Of a stretch of DNA of 8,109 bases, positions 1 through 6,781 are shown one piece after another. Under the pieces are notes generated by a model. The model made no database searches and was not told the origin of the DNA. It saw only the letters and a list, made by a program, of their open reading frames with translations. The position numbers and the translations under genes were made by a program. The DNA comes from Planctomycetota bacterium (GTDB taxonomy: Bacteria > Planctomycetota > Phycisphaerae > Sedimentisphaerales > Anaerohalosphaeraceae). The stretch spans positions 1-8,109 of the forward strand of contig QNBS01000092.1 of the NCBI GenBank assembly GCA_003644175.1. The letters are read 5' to 3'. Numbering within the stretch: position 1 is the first letter of the stretch; every line of letters starts with the position of its first letter.

Positions 1-2235
1 CGATTTACTCAGAGTGTACAGCGCCATCATGCGAACCGGCCAATGATCATCACTTAGATTACTCGAAACCGCTCTTGTGAGTTCATAATCCAAAGAGCCC
101 GAAAGCAGACCGAGCGACTCCATTGCCTGAACCTTCACCTTCCAGTTGGCGTCGGTCAGACCGCACTTGACGGCGTCAACCAGTATCGGACGTTCCACAC
201 GAATATACCGGTACAAAGACCCCGACCGCGTCATGAAATCACGTTCGACGAGCAGCCCGGCAAAAAGCTGCACCGCACGATTCTTCTGCCCTTCCTGACC
301 GCCGGCCAAGGTGTCTAATCGCTGCATAAAATACTGTCGAGTCAAATTGACGCCTTCACGCTTGAGGACGTTCCGCACCGGTTCAATCTCCTTGAGGAAA
401 TTGGTCGGCTCACCCGCCGCATCAGGAACAGGGTCAAGATAAACAATGAACTCTACCTCCACCGACGCCTGCGGAAATGCCAGAAGCAGTCGTCTTAGCT
501 TTCCTGTCATCAGGTCCAGCGGAATCGAAGCGTAGTGGCCCGGCTCAATAGGAAGGCTCGGAACAGCCTTCTTTGAAATGAGTTGCCGAATCTCCTGCAT
601 GATGTCGCCGCTGACGACGGCGTCCACCCTGATATTGCCCTTGAATATGCCCGAATCGGAAATGACGATCGGGTTGGGCGACTTGTTTGTGATAATCAGG
701 TCGGCGTCAAACTCGCTGCCGTAGGAATAATTCGAGCCTCCAAGATTCAGCTTGACTGAAAAAATGTCCCTGGCGGGTCTAAACCGCGAGAGGACCTTCT
801 TGCCGAACTCTTTTTTGAGATGCTCTCTGACAATCTCAGGCAACGTCGGCAAAATGTAGTCCGAACCGTTTTCGGCAAGCAGCGCCTTTGCCTTCTGTGC
901 GACAAGCGAGGCGGGATCCATTGCAATGGCGGCCTTGAGCATTTCGATCGCATCGCTGGTCTTCTTTTCGGACAACCGGACCATTGCCTTTGTCAGTTGT
1001 GCTATCTGGTCGTTTTCGATGCCGGCGGCATACTCGCCGGCCAGGTCATATTCCCCTTGCATGGCGAGGACGTGGGCGAAGATCGCCTTTGCGCCGGGTG
1101 CATTGGGGTCGGCCATGAAGGCTCGGTTGGCCCAGGCAAGCGCCTGCTCGTCATTGGGGTTGGCGAATGAATAGAACCAGCCCAATTCAAGGGCCGTTAC
1201 CTGAGGCGACACTGCCCCGTCGCCTAACATCTGTGCGGCACGGCGACCGGCCTTGGCGAAGATATCCTTGCTCAGTTCGATATTTCCCATTTTGCCGGCG
1301 GCGCTGCCGGCAAGGGCCTCCATACGTATGTCGAACCGCCCGCTCTGCCGGACCCGGGCCGCCGCGTCAAGGCATTTTGCACGTAAATTGGGTGTGTTGT
1401 AACTCATAAGCGCCCACGGCAGATATATCGAAACAGGCGGATCCCTGTCCGGCGAGAGGTACTCGAAGAGATCGGCGGCATATTCATACGCCTCTGCGGC
1501 AACGTCATAGACACCGGCCTCCTCGCAATACTGCGCAAAGCCAAGAGCGGCCTCTATGCTCAAAGGATTGATATTAATCGCCCGGCGAAGATTGCTCGCA
1601 TAGACCGCAGGCGACAGAGCCAGGTCCTCTTTGCGAAGAAGCTCGTCGAACCGCGCAAAGGCAAGCTGATTGTACTCATTGTAGTGGTAGGCCTGCTCAA
1701 AATTCTTACGGGCGTTTTCAAAATCCGCCTTTTCCACCGCCAATTGCCCGTATTCGGCCGCCAATTCCGAGGTCAGCACCGGATTCTTGACACCAGCAAC
1801 GGCAATAAGCCTCAACAGCAGATCTTCCCGCTCCTGTCGCGTGTCGGCCGTTGACAGCATATACCGAACCGCTTGACGGAGGACCTCAAAATTCGATGTC
1901 TTGGTTATGTACTTGCGAAATACATCGTAGAACCGGCTGACATCCTCTGCCTCCGCCTCCGCCGATTGCGAACCTAACACTAACATATCTTCATAGAGGT
2001 ATGTCGCCCTCGGGTCAAGGTCCATAGCGGCGTTGAGAAAGGCCATAGCTTCAGCCGCCGGGTCCTTGTCGCCGACCGCATCGGTGGATACTTCCCGGGC
2101 TACCCTGTGAAAGGTCTCAGCCGTAAGAGGTGAATAAATACGTTCGCCCCCTGCACTGTACTGAGCAAGCAGCGCAGGGGCAACCAATATCGACACGCCA
2201 ACCGACAGAACATACAGACTCTTCCTGCTAACCAT
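1..2235 (-). CDS. Secreted TPR / HEAT-repeat protein, 3'-truncated by window edge
   Basis: This frame is open without a stop from an ATG at 2235 to base 1, giving 745 residues; the C-terminus lies outside the window. The start is supported by GGAGAG at 2246-2241, five bases before the ATG. Residues 1-24 look like a Sec signal peptide: Arg/Lys near the N-terminus, a hydrophobic core, and cleavage probably after ALLA. There is no lipobox Cys. Residues about 60-450 are alpha-helical and contain several TPR-like units, for example around 160-190 (FENARKNFEQAYHYN), 207-255, 350-400 (EQALAWANRAFMADPNAP) and 425-445 (DAIEMLKAAIAMDP). Residues about 490-600 are beta-rich, like an Ig-type domain (FDADLIITNKSPNPIVI). 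Residues about 685-745 resemble HEAT repeats (DANWKVKVQAMESLGLL, then DDHWPVRMMALYTL). No catalytic motif is seen. A periplasmic or envelope scaffold role is inference. The gene starts 60 bases after the YbaK-like gene and may be co-transcribed with it. Confidence 0.88.
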   Translation of the reverse strand, partial: MVSRKSLYVLSVGVSILVAPALLAQYSAGGERIYSPLTAETFHRVAREVSTDAVGDKDPAAEAMAFLNAAMDLDPRATYLYEDMLVLGSQSAEAEAEDVSRFYDVFRKYITKTSNFEVLRQAVRYMLSTADTRQEREDLLLRLIAVAGVKNPVLTSELAAEYGQLAVEKADFENARKNFEQAYHYNEYNQLAFARFDELLRKEDLALSPAVYASNLRRAININPLSIEAALGFAQYCEEAGVYDVAAEAYEYAADLFEYLSPDRDPPVSIYLPWALMSYNTPNLRAKCLDAAARVRQSGRFDIRMEALAGSAAGKMGNIELSKDIFAKAGRRAAQMLGDGAVSPQVTALELGWFYSFANPNDEQALAWANRAFMADPNAPGAKAIFAHVLAMQGEYDLAGEYAAGIENDQIAQLTKAMVRLSEKKTSDAIEMLKAAIAMDPASLVAQKAKALLAENGSDYILPTLPEIVREHLKKEFGKKVLSRFRPARDIFSVKLNLGGSNYSYGSEFDADLIITNKSPNPIVISDSGIFKGNIRVDAVVSGDIMQEIRQLISKKAVPSLPIEPGHYASIPLDLMTGKLRRLLLAFPQASVEVEFIVYLDPVPDAAGEPTNFLKEIEPVRNVLKREGVNLTRQYFMQRLDTLAGGQEGQKNRAVQLFAGLLVERDFMTRSGSLYRYIRVERPILVDAVKCGLTDANWKVKVQAMESLGLLSGSLDYELTRAVSSNLSDDHWPVRMMALYTLSKS

Positions 2236-2240
2236 CAAGG

Positions 2241-2246
2241 CTCTCC
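2241..2246 (-). promoter_or_regulatory. Ribosome binding site of the TPR/HEAT gene
   Basis: The minus strand reads GGAGAG followed by five bases (CCTTG) and then ATG at 2235. This is a good Shine-Dalgarno match at normal spacing and fixes the start directly before the signal peptide. Confidence 0.65.
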
Positions 2247-2295
2247 AAAAACTACTACTTGCCGGATGACGCCGCAGCATCACCGCAGATACGTC

Positions 2296-2757
2296 TCAAC
2301 TGCAATGATAGCTGAAGCTGAGCACTTTGGGCTCGGCGATTCTGCGATACTCGGCCATGTCCATCTTCACGGCATCTTCGTGAGTGCCCGCCTGGAACAC
2401 AATGTACTCGTCGGCCTCCAGCGTCTTGTCCATGACCGTTTCCAGACCGTAAAGACCGCCAAAAGGCGGCTCGGCGCCTAAGGCGCAGTCCGTAAACAGT
2501 TTGCTCATTTCGCTCTCGTCGGCCAATTCAACATGCTCGACTCCAAGCCGGCCCTTCAACGCATCAAGGTCAATCTTGCAGCAGGCCGGCAGGACGCACA
2601 TGTAATAGGTCTCGCCGGAACGGACCACAACGGGCTTGGCGACGTACATTCCGGGCACGTGCTCTTCGGCGGCCATCTGCTGGGCTGTGAATGTCGGGCG
2701 GTGTTCAGCAACCTCATATTTGGCGGATTTTGCATCCAAAAAGTCAACCACTTTCAC
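2296..2757 (-). CDS. YbaK/EbsC-family aminoacyl-tRNA deacylase
   Basis: This 153-residue protein is a single free-standing YbaK/ProRS-associated domain. Members of this superfamily hydrolyse mischarged aminoacyl-tRNAs (for example Cys- or Ala-tRNA-Pro) in the cytoplasm. Family features seen are AKPVVVR at 40-46, where K41 fits the conserved functional lysine; the loop GAEPPFG at 94-100; and GTHEDAVKM at 124-132 near the C-terminus, typical of the family's last strand and helix. The length matches the usual 150-160 residues. The start codon is GTG (2757-2755), chosen because GGAGGT lies five bases upstream. The exact amino-acid and tRNA specificity (YbaK, ProXp-ala or another subgroup) cannot be read from motifs alone. 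It is separated from murJ upstream by 162 bases and from the TPR gene downstream by 60. Confidence 0.9.
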   Translation of the reverse strand: MKVVDFLDAKSAKYEVAEHRPTFTAQQMAAEEHVPGMYVAKPVVVRSGETYYMCVLPACCKIDLDALKGRLGVEHVELADESEMSKLFTDCALGAEPPFGGLYGLETVMDKTLEADEYIVFQAGTHEDAVKMDMAEYRRIAEPKVLSFSYHCS

Positions 2758-2762
2758 AATAC

Positions 2763-2768
2763 ACCTCC
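2763..2768 (-). promoter_or_regulatory. Strong ribosome binding site fixing a GTG start
   Basis: The minus strand reads GGAGGT, five bases (GTATT), then GTG AAA GTG GTT. The near-perfect anti-16S match decides the GTG start of the YbaK-like gene over any internal ATG. Confidence 0.75.
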
Positions 2769-2805
2769 GGTAAACAAATTGACTCGTCGCGTTTCGACAC
2801 TATTG

Positions 2806-2811
2806 ATTATA
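2806..2811 (-). promoter_or_regulatory. Candidate -10 box upstream of the YbaK-like gene
   Basis: A perfect TATAAT lies on the minus strand in the 162-base gap between murJ and the YbaK-like gene, about 49 bases before the GTG start. That would give a leader of roughly 40 bases. No good TTGACA-like -35 box stands 16-18 bases upstream, so this is only a candidate. The gap contains no gene, and I saw no convincing murJ terminator in it. Confidence 0.28.
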
Positions 2812-2919
2812 TCGGCGCCAACAGCACCGGTTATATACTCATAAAAGCAGTCAACATTCCCCACCTTCCCTGTCGCCATCTCTCTCTACCCCCTTATACG
2901 CCTGATAAACGCCTAAAGT

Positions 2920-4470
2920 TTATGACTTTCGAGCCGGCAGTATCAGCGAAAACATCTCGTTTCGCAATAATTTTGCGGTCGCGGCGTAAACAAGGGCCGA
3001 TAATGGTACGACTATCGCCAATCTTACGATGTCATACCCCGGCCCAGGCGGCATTGTTCGCATAATCATCAAAGCCCCACCCGCCGCCGCCGCCATCACA
3101 ACCGTGCCGATTGACGTCTTGACAAAGACCGACGGCAGACCGTCTAATATGGATCGGCCGTATCGCTTGCGAAGAATCCGGACCAATATGACCACCTGCA
3201 GATACGAGCAGATCGCCGTGGAAAGCGCAAGCCCCCCCGTACCCAGAGACCATAGAAGCGTCAGGTTCAGTATCACATTGACAAACACCGCGAACAAAGC
3301 CGTCATCGCAGGCGCCTTTGAGTCCTGCGTCGAATAGAACGCCCGCGTGGCGATCTGCTGCGAAAAATAACCGCACAAACCCAACACATAAAACGAAAGC
3401 GTCCACGCCGTCAATTCCGTGTCGGCGGACGTAAACTCGCCGTGCTGAAACACCGCCGATATGAGCGGACGGGCCACTAACAAAATCCCCGCCGTCGCCG
3501 GAAGCGCCACAAAAACCGCCGCGCCGAATCCGCGAGAGATCGTCTTGCACAACGCCGGATAATCCTTCCGCGCAGCCTCTGCGCTCATTACCGGAAACAC
3601 CGCCGTCGCCAACGATATACCAAGAACCCCCAACGGAAACTGGTACATTCGCTGGGCGTAATAGAGATGCGAAACCGCCCCCCACCCCAACGGCTCGCCA
3701 CGGTCGTTGGAAAAGGCAAGCGCGATAAGATCGTCGGCAAACGTGTTGATCTGAGTAACGGTAAGACCCAACAGCATGGGACCCATAAGCAGGAGCACAT
3801 TCTTAAACGCCTCGGAACGCACGCACCAGGCGGGCCGAAGACGTATGCCGCTTGCCCGCAGCGGCGGAATCTGAATCGCCAACTGCACCAGACCCGCCAA
3901 CACCACACCCAGCGCCACGTAAAACACCTGCTGACGGGCGGGTATATCAAGAGCCTTGCCCGTGATCACAAGGCTCGCGATAACAAAGATATTCAGCACA
4001 ATCGGCGACGCCGCCGGTGTTGCGAAATGTCGGTGGACATTGAGAATGCCCGCCACAATCGCCACCAGGCAGACAAGCACCATATAGGGCAGCATGATCC
4101 CGCACAGAGCCAGTCCAGTTGCCGTCCCGAGATTGGGCGACGAAAAGTAGTACCAGCCCCAGACAAACACCTCGCCGATAAGCGCAAAGCTTGCCAACAA
4201 CACAAACAGAACCGTAACGACCGTATCGGCCAGACGCTTCGCCCCGTCGGGGTCGGCATGCAGTTGCTCGCTGTAGACCGGGATAAAAGATGCAGACGCC
4301 GCACCCTCCCCGAACAGCCGCCGCGAAAGATTCGGAACCTTAAAGCCCATCGTCCAGGCCGTCATCAGCCAGCCGGCGCCCAGATAATGCGCAAAAGTCA
4401 TGTCCCGGACCATACCCAGAATCCGGCTCAAAATCGTGAGGGAAGCAATCTGTCGAAAACCTTTTATCAT
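2920..4470 (-). CDS. murJ: Lipid II flippase MurJ (MviN family)
   Basis: MurJ is the inner-membrane MOP-superfamily protein that moves lipid II, the peptidoglycan precursor, from the cytoplasmic to the outer face. The predicted 516 residues match the usual 510-530. The N-terminus (MIKGFRQIASLTILSRILG) with LSRILGMVRD is the family hallmark. R16 and R22, and the RRLFGEGAASASFIPVY block around 50-66, correspond to the arginine-rich cavity region needed in studied homologues. Many hydrophobic segments follow to the C-terminus, consistent with about 14 helices. The frame stays open upstream to 4560, but that extension is Arg-rich and overlaps comF. I therefore start at the ATG at 4470, ten bases after the comF stop; an ATG at 4491 is the main alternative. 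Close spacing suggests co-transcription with comF and possibly translational coupling. Confidence 0.95.
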   Translation of the reverse strand: MIKGFRQIASLTILSRILGMVRDMTFAHYLGAGWLMTAWTMGFKVPNLSRRLFGEGAASASFIPVYSEQLHADPDGAKRLADTVVTVLFVLLASFALIGEVFVWGWYYFSSPNLGTATGLALCGIMLPYMVLVCLVAIVAGILNVHRHFATPAASPIVLNIFVIASLVITGKALDIPARQQVFYVALGVVLAGLVQLAIQIPPLRASGIRLRPAWCVRSEAFKNVLLLMGPMLLGLTVTQINTFADDLIALAFSNDRGEPLGWGAVSHLYYAQRMYQFPLGVLGISLATAVFPVMSAEAARKDYPALCKTISRGFGAAVFVALPATAGILLVARPLISAVFQHGEFTSADTELTAWTLSFYVLGLCGYFSQQIATRAFYSTQDSKAPAMTALFAVFVNVILNLTLLWSLGTGGLALSTAICSYLQVVILVRILRKRYGRSILDGLPSVFVKTSIGTVVMAAAAGGALMIMRTMPPGPGYDIVRLAIVVPLSALVYAATAKLLRNEMFSLILPARKS

Positions 4471-4480
4471 ACCGTCCGGT

Positions 4481-5254
4481 TCAATACCCATCCTGCGCCG
4501 CCACGGCGACAACACACGCCACCACCTTACTCGCGCCTGCCGCCTTGAGCGTCTTTGCACACTCGTTCAGCGTAGCATGGCTCGTCGTAATATCATCGAC
4601 AAGACAGATAGTCTTACCTGAAAATTTATGACCACGCCGAACGGCAAACGCCCCGGCCACATTCTTCCTGCGTCCGGCCGGGCTCAGGTTCCACTGCCTC
4701 TGCGTATAGCGAATCCGAACAAGGTCCGTGCTGATCCGCCCCGCCGGCGCCGGCCCTTTGCAGATCAGATGCGACTGATTATACCCGCGCTCCAGGCGCC
4801 TGCGCCAGTGCAGCGGAACGGGCACAAACAACTCTATCTCGTCGCCGAACGCGCTTCCCCGCAAAGCCGATTCCGCCAACTCCCGCAACAAGCCGCCCAA
4901 TTCCGTCCGGTCCCGAAACTTAAACGCCAAAATCAGATTGCGAAGCACACTGTCATAAACCCCCGCCCGAGCAATACCGTCAAAATCAACCTCACCATCC
5001 TGACAATTCGCGCACCGACCGCCAATTATCGCATACTTGCTCGCATCCTTCCCGCAGCGCAGACAATAGTCCCCCGCCGTACACTGCAAAAGCTCATTCC
5101 AGCAATCCCGACACAACCGCCGATCCGTCTCAAGCACACCAGCCCGACACCAGTCGCAAACCGCAGGCCAAAGCAAATGATTAAAACCCTCAAAAGCAGC
5201 CCCCCCAAACCGCCGCACCCCACAAAAAATATCCCTGAGCATCATCGCATTCAT
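4481..5254 (-). CDS. comF: ComF-family phosphoribosyltransferase-like protein
   Basis: The 257-residue protein has the full ComF layout. An N-terminal zinc-finger region carries Cys pairs at 33/36, 48/51, 64/67 and 81/84. The middle has LAFKFRDR (109-116) and VPVPLHWRRRLERGYNQ (144-160). The block RQWNLSPAGRRKNVAGAF (186-203) and the PRPP-binding region ICLVDDITTSHATL (216-229) follow. In naturally transformable bacteria ComF helps bring transforming DNA into the cytoplasm, but homologues are widespread in species not known to be competent, so competence here is not implied. The family PRPP loop usually reads TTGATL or TSGATL; this copy has His226 in place of Gly. No Shine-Dalgarno precedes the ATG at 5254, and a TATAAT lies only eight bases upstream. 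ATGs at 5245 and 5242 are alternative starts. murJ begins ten bases after its stop. Confidence 0.92.
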   Translation of the reverse strand: MNAMMLRDIFCGVRRFGGAAFEGFNHLLWPAVCDWCRAGVLETDRRLCRDCWNELLQCTAGDYCLRCGKDASKYAIIGGRCANCQDGEVDFDGIARAGVYDSVLRNLILAFKFRDRTELGGLLRELAESALRGSAFGDEIELFVPVPLHWRRRLERGYNQSHLICKGPAPAGRISTDLVRIRYTQRQWNLSPAGRRKNVAGAFAVRRGHKFSGKTICLVDDITTSHATLNECAKTLKAAGASKVVACVVAVAAQDGY

Positions 5255-5262
5255 AGCAAAGC

Positions 5263-5268
5263 ATTATA
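5263..5268 (-). promoter_or_regulatory. Candidate -10 box immediately upstream of comF
   Basis: The minus strand reads TATAAT, eight bases, then the comF ATG. A T-run (TTTTTT, 5291-5286) lies 17 bases upstream as a poor -35. If functional, transcription would begin at or within a few bases of the first ATG, giving a leaderless or nearly leaderless mRNA for comF-murJ. This would fit the absence of a Shine-Dalgarno there. Confidence 0.35.
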
Positions 5269-5330
5269 CCCCCCAAACCACCAACAAAAAAGAAAGATAT
5301 CCCCACCATTTCACGCCAAATTAATCCATT

Positions 5331-5792
5331 TCAGATGAATTGGCCTATGACCATGCATAGCGTGAAGACTATGGCCAGGATGAGACTCGTAACTGACAAT
5401 CCTTTCGCCCAGCCTTTTGTGCCACGCGACAAGAAACATGCGATACCGGCAAAGATAACTCCTATGATTGGGAACAGACATGTAATAAAACTCAGAATTG
5501 CCATGACTTTCGCCGCAGGTGAAGCCTTGTATCGAATGGAATTAGTCAGCATATCAACTGACAGGTGTCCCAGGTCCGTTATGGGGATGGACAGTACAAG
5601 TTTTTGGCCGCAGGTTTTGCAGGTCAGCCAGGTATTTCGAAGACGTAGAATTGGTATGAAAAAGAAAAGCTTTGCTACTTCGGTGGACTCAAAAGACGAG
5701 GCTGGAACATTCTCAATGCCGCATGCAGGGCAATTGATATGGACATCTGGTCCTTGCTGTTGCTCAGTAACTGTGGTAAACTGGATAATCAT
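5331..5792 (-). CDS. Small zinc-ribbon protein with two transmembrane helices (DUF4190-like C-terminus)
   Basis: The predicted 153-residue protein has a four-Cys zinc ribbon (CPAC at 21-24 and CKTC at 58-61). Between the pairs is a hydrophobic FFFIPIL segment followed by RLRNTW, a pattern found in zinc-ribbon proteins of the zf-ribbon_15 kind. After a linker come two membrane segments, about 95-121 and 131-153, joined by the short loop SRGTKGWAKG. This hairpin resembles DUF4190 domains (AKVMAILSF ... GLSVTSLILAIV). I recognise the architecture but not a named gene, and the function is unknown. An in-frame ATG at 5822 would add ten residues. I prefer 5792 because GAAAGAG lies upstream at usable spacing, while nothing precedes 5822. 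It sits alone, 76 bases before comF and about 90 after the metalloprotease gene. Confidence 0.82.
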   Translation of the reverse strand: MIIQFTTVTEQQQGPDVHINCPACGIENVPASSFESTEVAKLFFFIPILRLRNTWLTCKTCGQKLVLSIPITDLGHLSVDMLTNSIRYKASPAAKVMAILSFITCLFPIIGVIFAGIACFLSRGTKGWAKGLSVTSLILAIVFTLCMVIGQFI

Positions 5793-5852
5793 TTTTTGTC
5801 TCTTTCGTTTTAACAATCTCATGAAAAACTACGTGGACAGCGATTCCACCAC

Positions 5853-5882
5853 AATATACAATCGAAAATATACAATCTACAA
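5853..5882 (-). promoter_or_regulatory. Candidate promoter of the zinc-ribbon gene
   Basis: In the AT-rich gap before the zinc-ribbon gene, the minus strand has TTGTAG (5882-5877) and TATATT (5858-5853), 18 bases apart, followed by about 60 bases to the ATG at 5792. Both boxes are imperfect, and they fall inside a short heptamer repeat, so base composition alone could explain them. Confidence 0.28.
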
Positions 5883-5884
5883 TC
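5857..5884. repeat. Short heptamer repeat (TACAATC)
   Basis: On the plus strand TACAATC occurs at 5857, 5871 and 5878, in exact 7-base register, with one degenerate unit (GAAAATA) filling 5864-5870. The last copy overlaps the stop codon of the YgjP-type gene. This is a small low-complexity tandem repeat; a role is not evident. Confidence 0.6.
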
Positions 5885-6488
5885 AATACACATCCAGCCC
5901 CAACACATGTTTCTTCAACTCCCTGTCCAATGTTTTTGCGTCGCCGGCAAGTTTATCTAATCGCGACCAGAATCGCCTGCCGTGGTTCTTCTCTCTCGTA
6001 TGCACCAGCTCATGCAGTATCACATAATCCATCAGCCCCGGCCTAAGCCGCACAAGGTTGACATTGAGATTGATATTGTTATTCTCCGAGCAGCTCCCCC
6101 ACCGCGTCTTCTGGTTCCGGATAAACACCCTGTTGTAAGCAAACCCATGCTCCCGGGCTAATTCATCCAAACGCTTCACCAGCACCACCCTGGCCGCCGC
6201 CCGATTGATCGGCGCCAAATTGCTCAATGCCGTCCGGTGCTGCCGTTCGATCCGCCTGACACGATCCAGATTCTTCCTCGCCCAGCCAATATTCGACTCC
6301 AGAAACGCCATCCCCTCCTCAAACGAGGTCCTGTAAGGCACCGCAACCCTGATCCCCTTATGCGGCCGAACAGTCATCGAAAGCCGCCGAGCCTTCCTGG
6401 ACTTCGCCAACAAAACAGAACCCAGCCCCGCAACCTCAACGGTCCGGGCGCCCAACGCGACAGCTTTACTCGATGTTTTACTTTTCAT
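5883..6488 (-). CDS. YgjP/WLM-family zinc metalloprotease (DUF45)
   Basis: The 201-residue protein matches the YgjP-like metallopeptidase family. The N-terminal half has SRKARRLSMTVRPHKGIRVAVP (residues 30-51), the family's opening strands, followed by the helix around 56-82. The C-terminal half has RWGSCS (129-134), INLN (139-142) and the zinc site HELVH (159-163), with a third ligand His169 in KNHGRRFW. The catalytic residue would be Glu160. Substrates of this family are poorly defined. The frame extends upstream to an ATG at 6560, but those 24 extra residues translate the intergenic repeat array (FRGND pattern) and are not typical protein. The ATG at 6488 is therefore the likely start, although no clear Shine-Dalgarno precedes it. 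No promoter was convincing upstream. Confidence 0.9.
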   Translation of the reverse strand: MKSKTSSKAVALGARTVEVAGLGSVLLAKSRKARRLSMTVRPHKGIRVAVPYRTSFEEGMAFLESNIGWARKNLDRVRRIERQHRTALSNLAPINRAAARVVLVKRLDELAREHGFAYNRVFIRNQKTRWGSCSENNNINLNVNLVRLRPGLMDYVILHELVHTREKNHGRRFWSRLDKLAGDAKTLDRELKKHVLGLDVY

Positions 6489-6520
6489 CCGGCAAATAGA
6501 CCGTAACAATTGTGATACAG

Positions 6521-6627
6521 AATGTACTCCCGCGAACCACTTGTCATTCCCGCGAAACACTTGTCATTCCCGCGAAACACTTGTCATTCCCGCGAAACAC
6601 TTGTCATTCCCGCGAAAGCGGGAATCC
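6521..6627. repeat. Tandem 20-base array ending in an ATTCCCGC hairpin repeat
   Basis: Three identical copies of TTGTCATTCCCGCGAAACAC occupy 6541-6560, 6561-6580 and 6581-6600. A degenerate copy precedes them (6521-6540). A fourth copy at 6601 diverges after GAAA into GCGGGAATCC. That last copy completes a hairpin, ATTCCCGC (6606-6613), GAAA loop, GCGGGAAT (6618-6625). The hairpin belongs to a widespread intergenic repeat class, similar in core to the Neisseria dRS3 pattern, and reads as DSRFRGND when translated on the minus strand. The earlier copies carry only the left arm. The array lies 33-139 bases upstream of the YgjP-type start. There are no spacers, so it is not a CRISPR. Confidence 0.9.
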
Positions 6628-6642
6628 AGCAATAAAACAGTA

Positions 6643-6657
6643 TGAGGCGAAGCCTCA
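6643..6657 (-). terminator. Possible terminator hairpin between the HEAT gene and the repeat array
   Basis: The minus strand folds as TGAGGC-TTC-GCCTCA, a perfect 6-base-pair stem, followed by the moderately T-rich TACTGTTTTATT. It lies about 170 bases after the stop of the HEAT protein gene. The stem is short and the T-tract interrupted, so a terminator role is uncertain. Confidence 0.3.
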
Positions 6658-6781
6658 GTCAAAAATCCAACACCATCAAAACAGATAATAACCACACTGC
6701 CGCTGCGCAGCAACAGTATTCCACTTTGACAAAAAACCGCGGTAGAATATCGTTGGGTGTGCAAAATCCGTGTAGCAACTC

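Noticed and set aside
3667..4548. Long plus-strand frame of 293 codons
   Set aside because: It lies opposite murJ, has a composition rich in Arg, His, Gln and Pro, and shows no recognisable domain, whereas the minus strand encodes a clear MurJ.
4628..5338. Plus-strand frame of 236 codons
   Set aside because: It is opposite comF, very Pro/Arg-rich and without motifs; it reflects the codon bias of comF.
5335..6027. Plus-strand frame of 230 codons
   Set aside because: It runs antisense across the zinc-ribbon gene, the heptamer repeat and the end of the YgjP-type gene, and has no domain or ribosome binding site.
6506..6513. ACAATTGT palindrome upstream of the YgjP-type gene as an operator
   Set aside because: An eight-base palindrome is expected by chance at this scale, and no regulator or second copy supports it.
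6521..6627. CRISPR array
   Set aside because: The 20-base units abut directly with no unique spacers and no cas genes are nearby.
6726..6748. Plus-strand promoter with a perfect TTGACA
   Set aside because: The nearest -10-like box (TAGAAT, 6743-6748) is only 11 bases away and no plus-strand gene follows.
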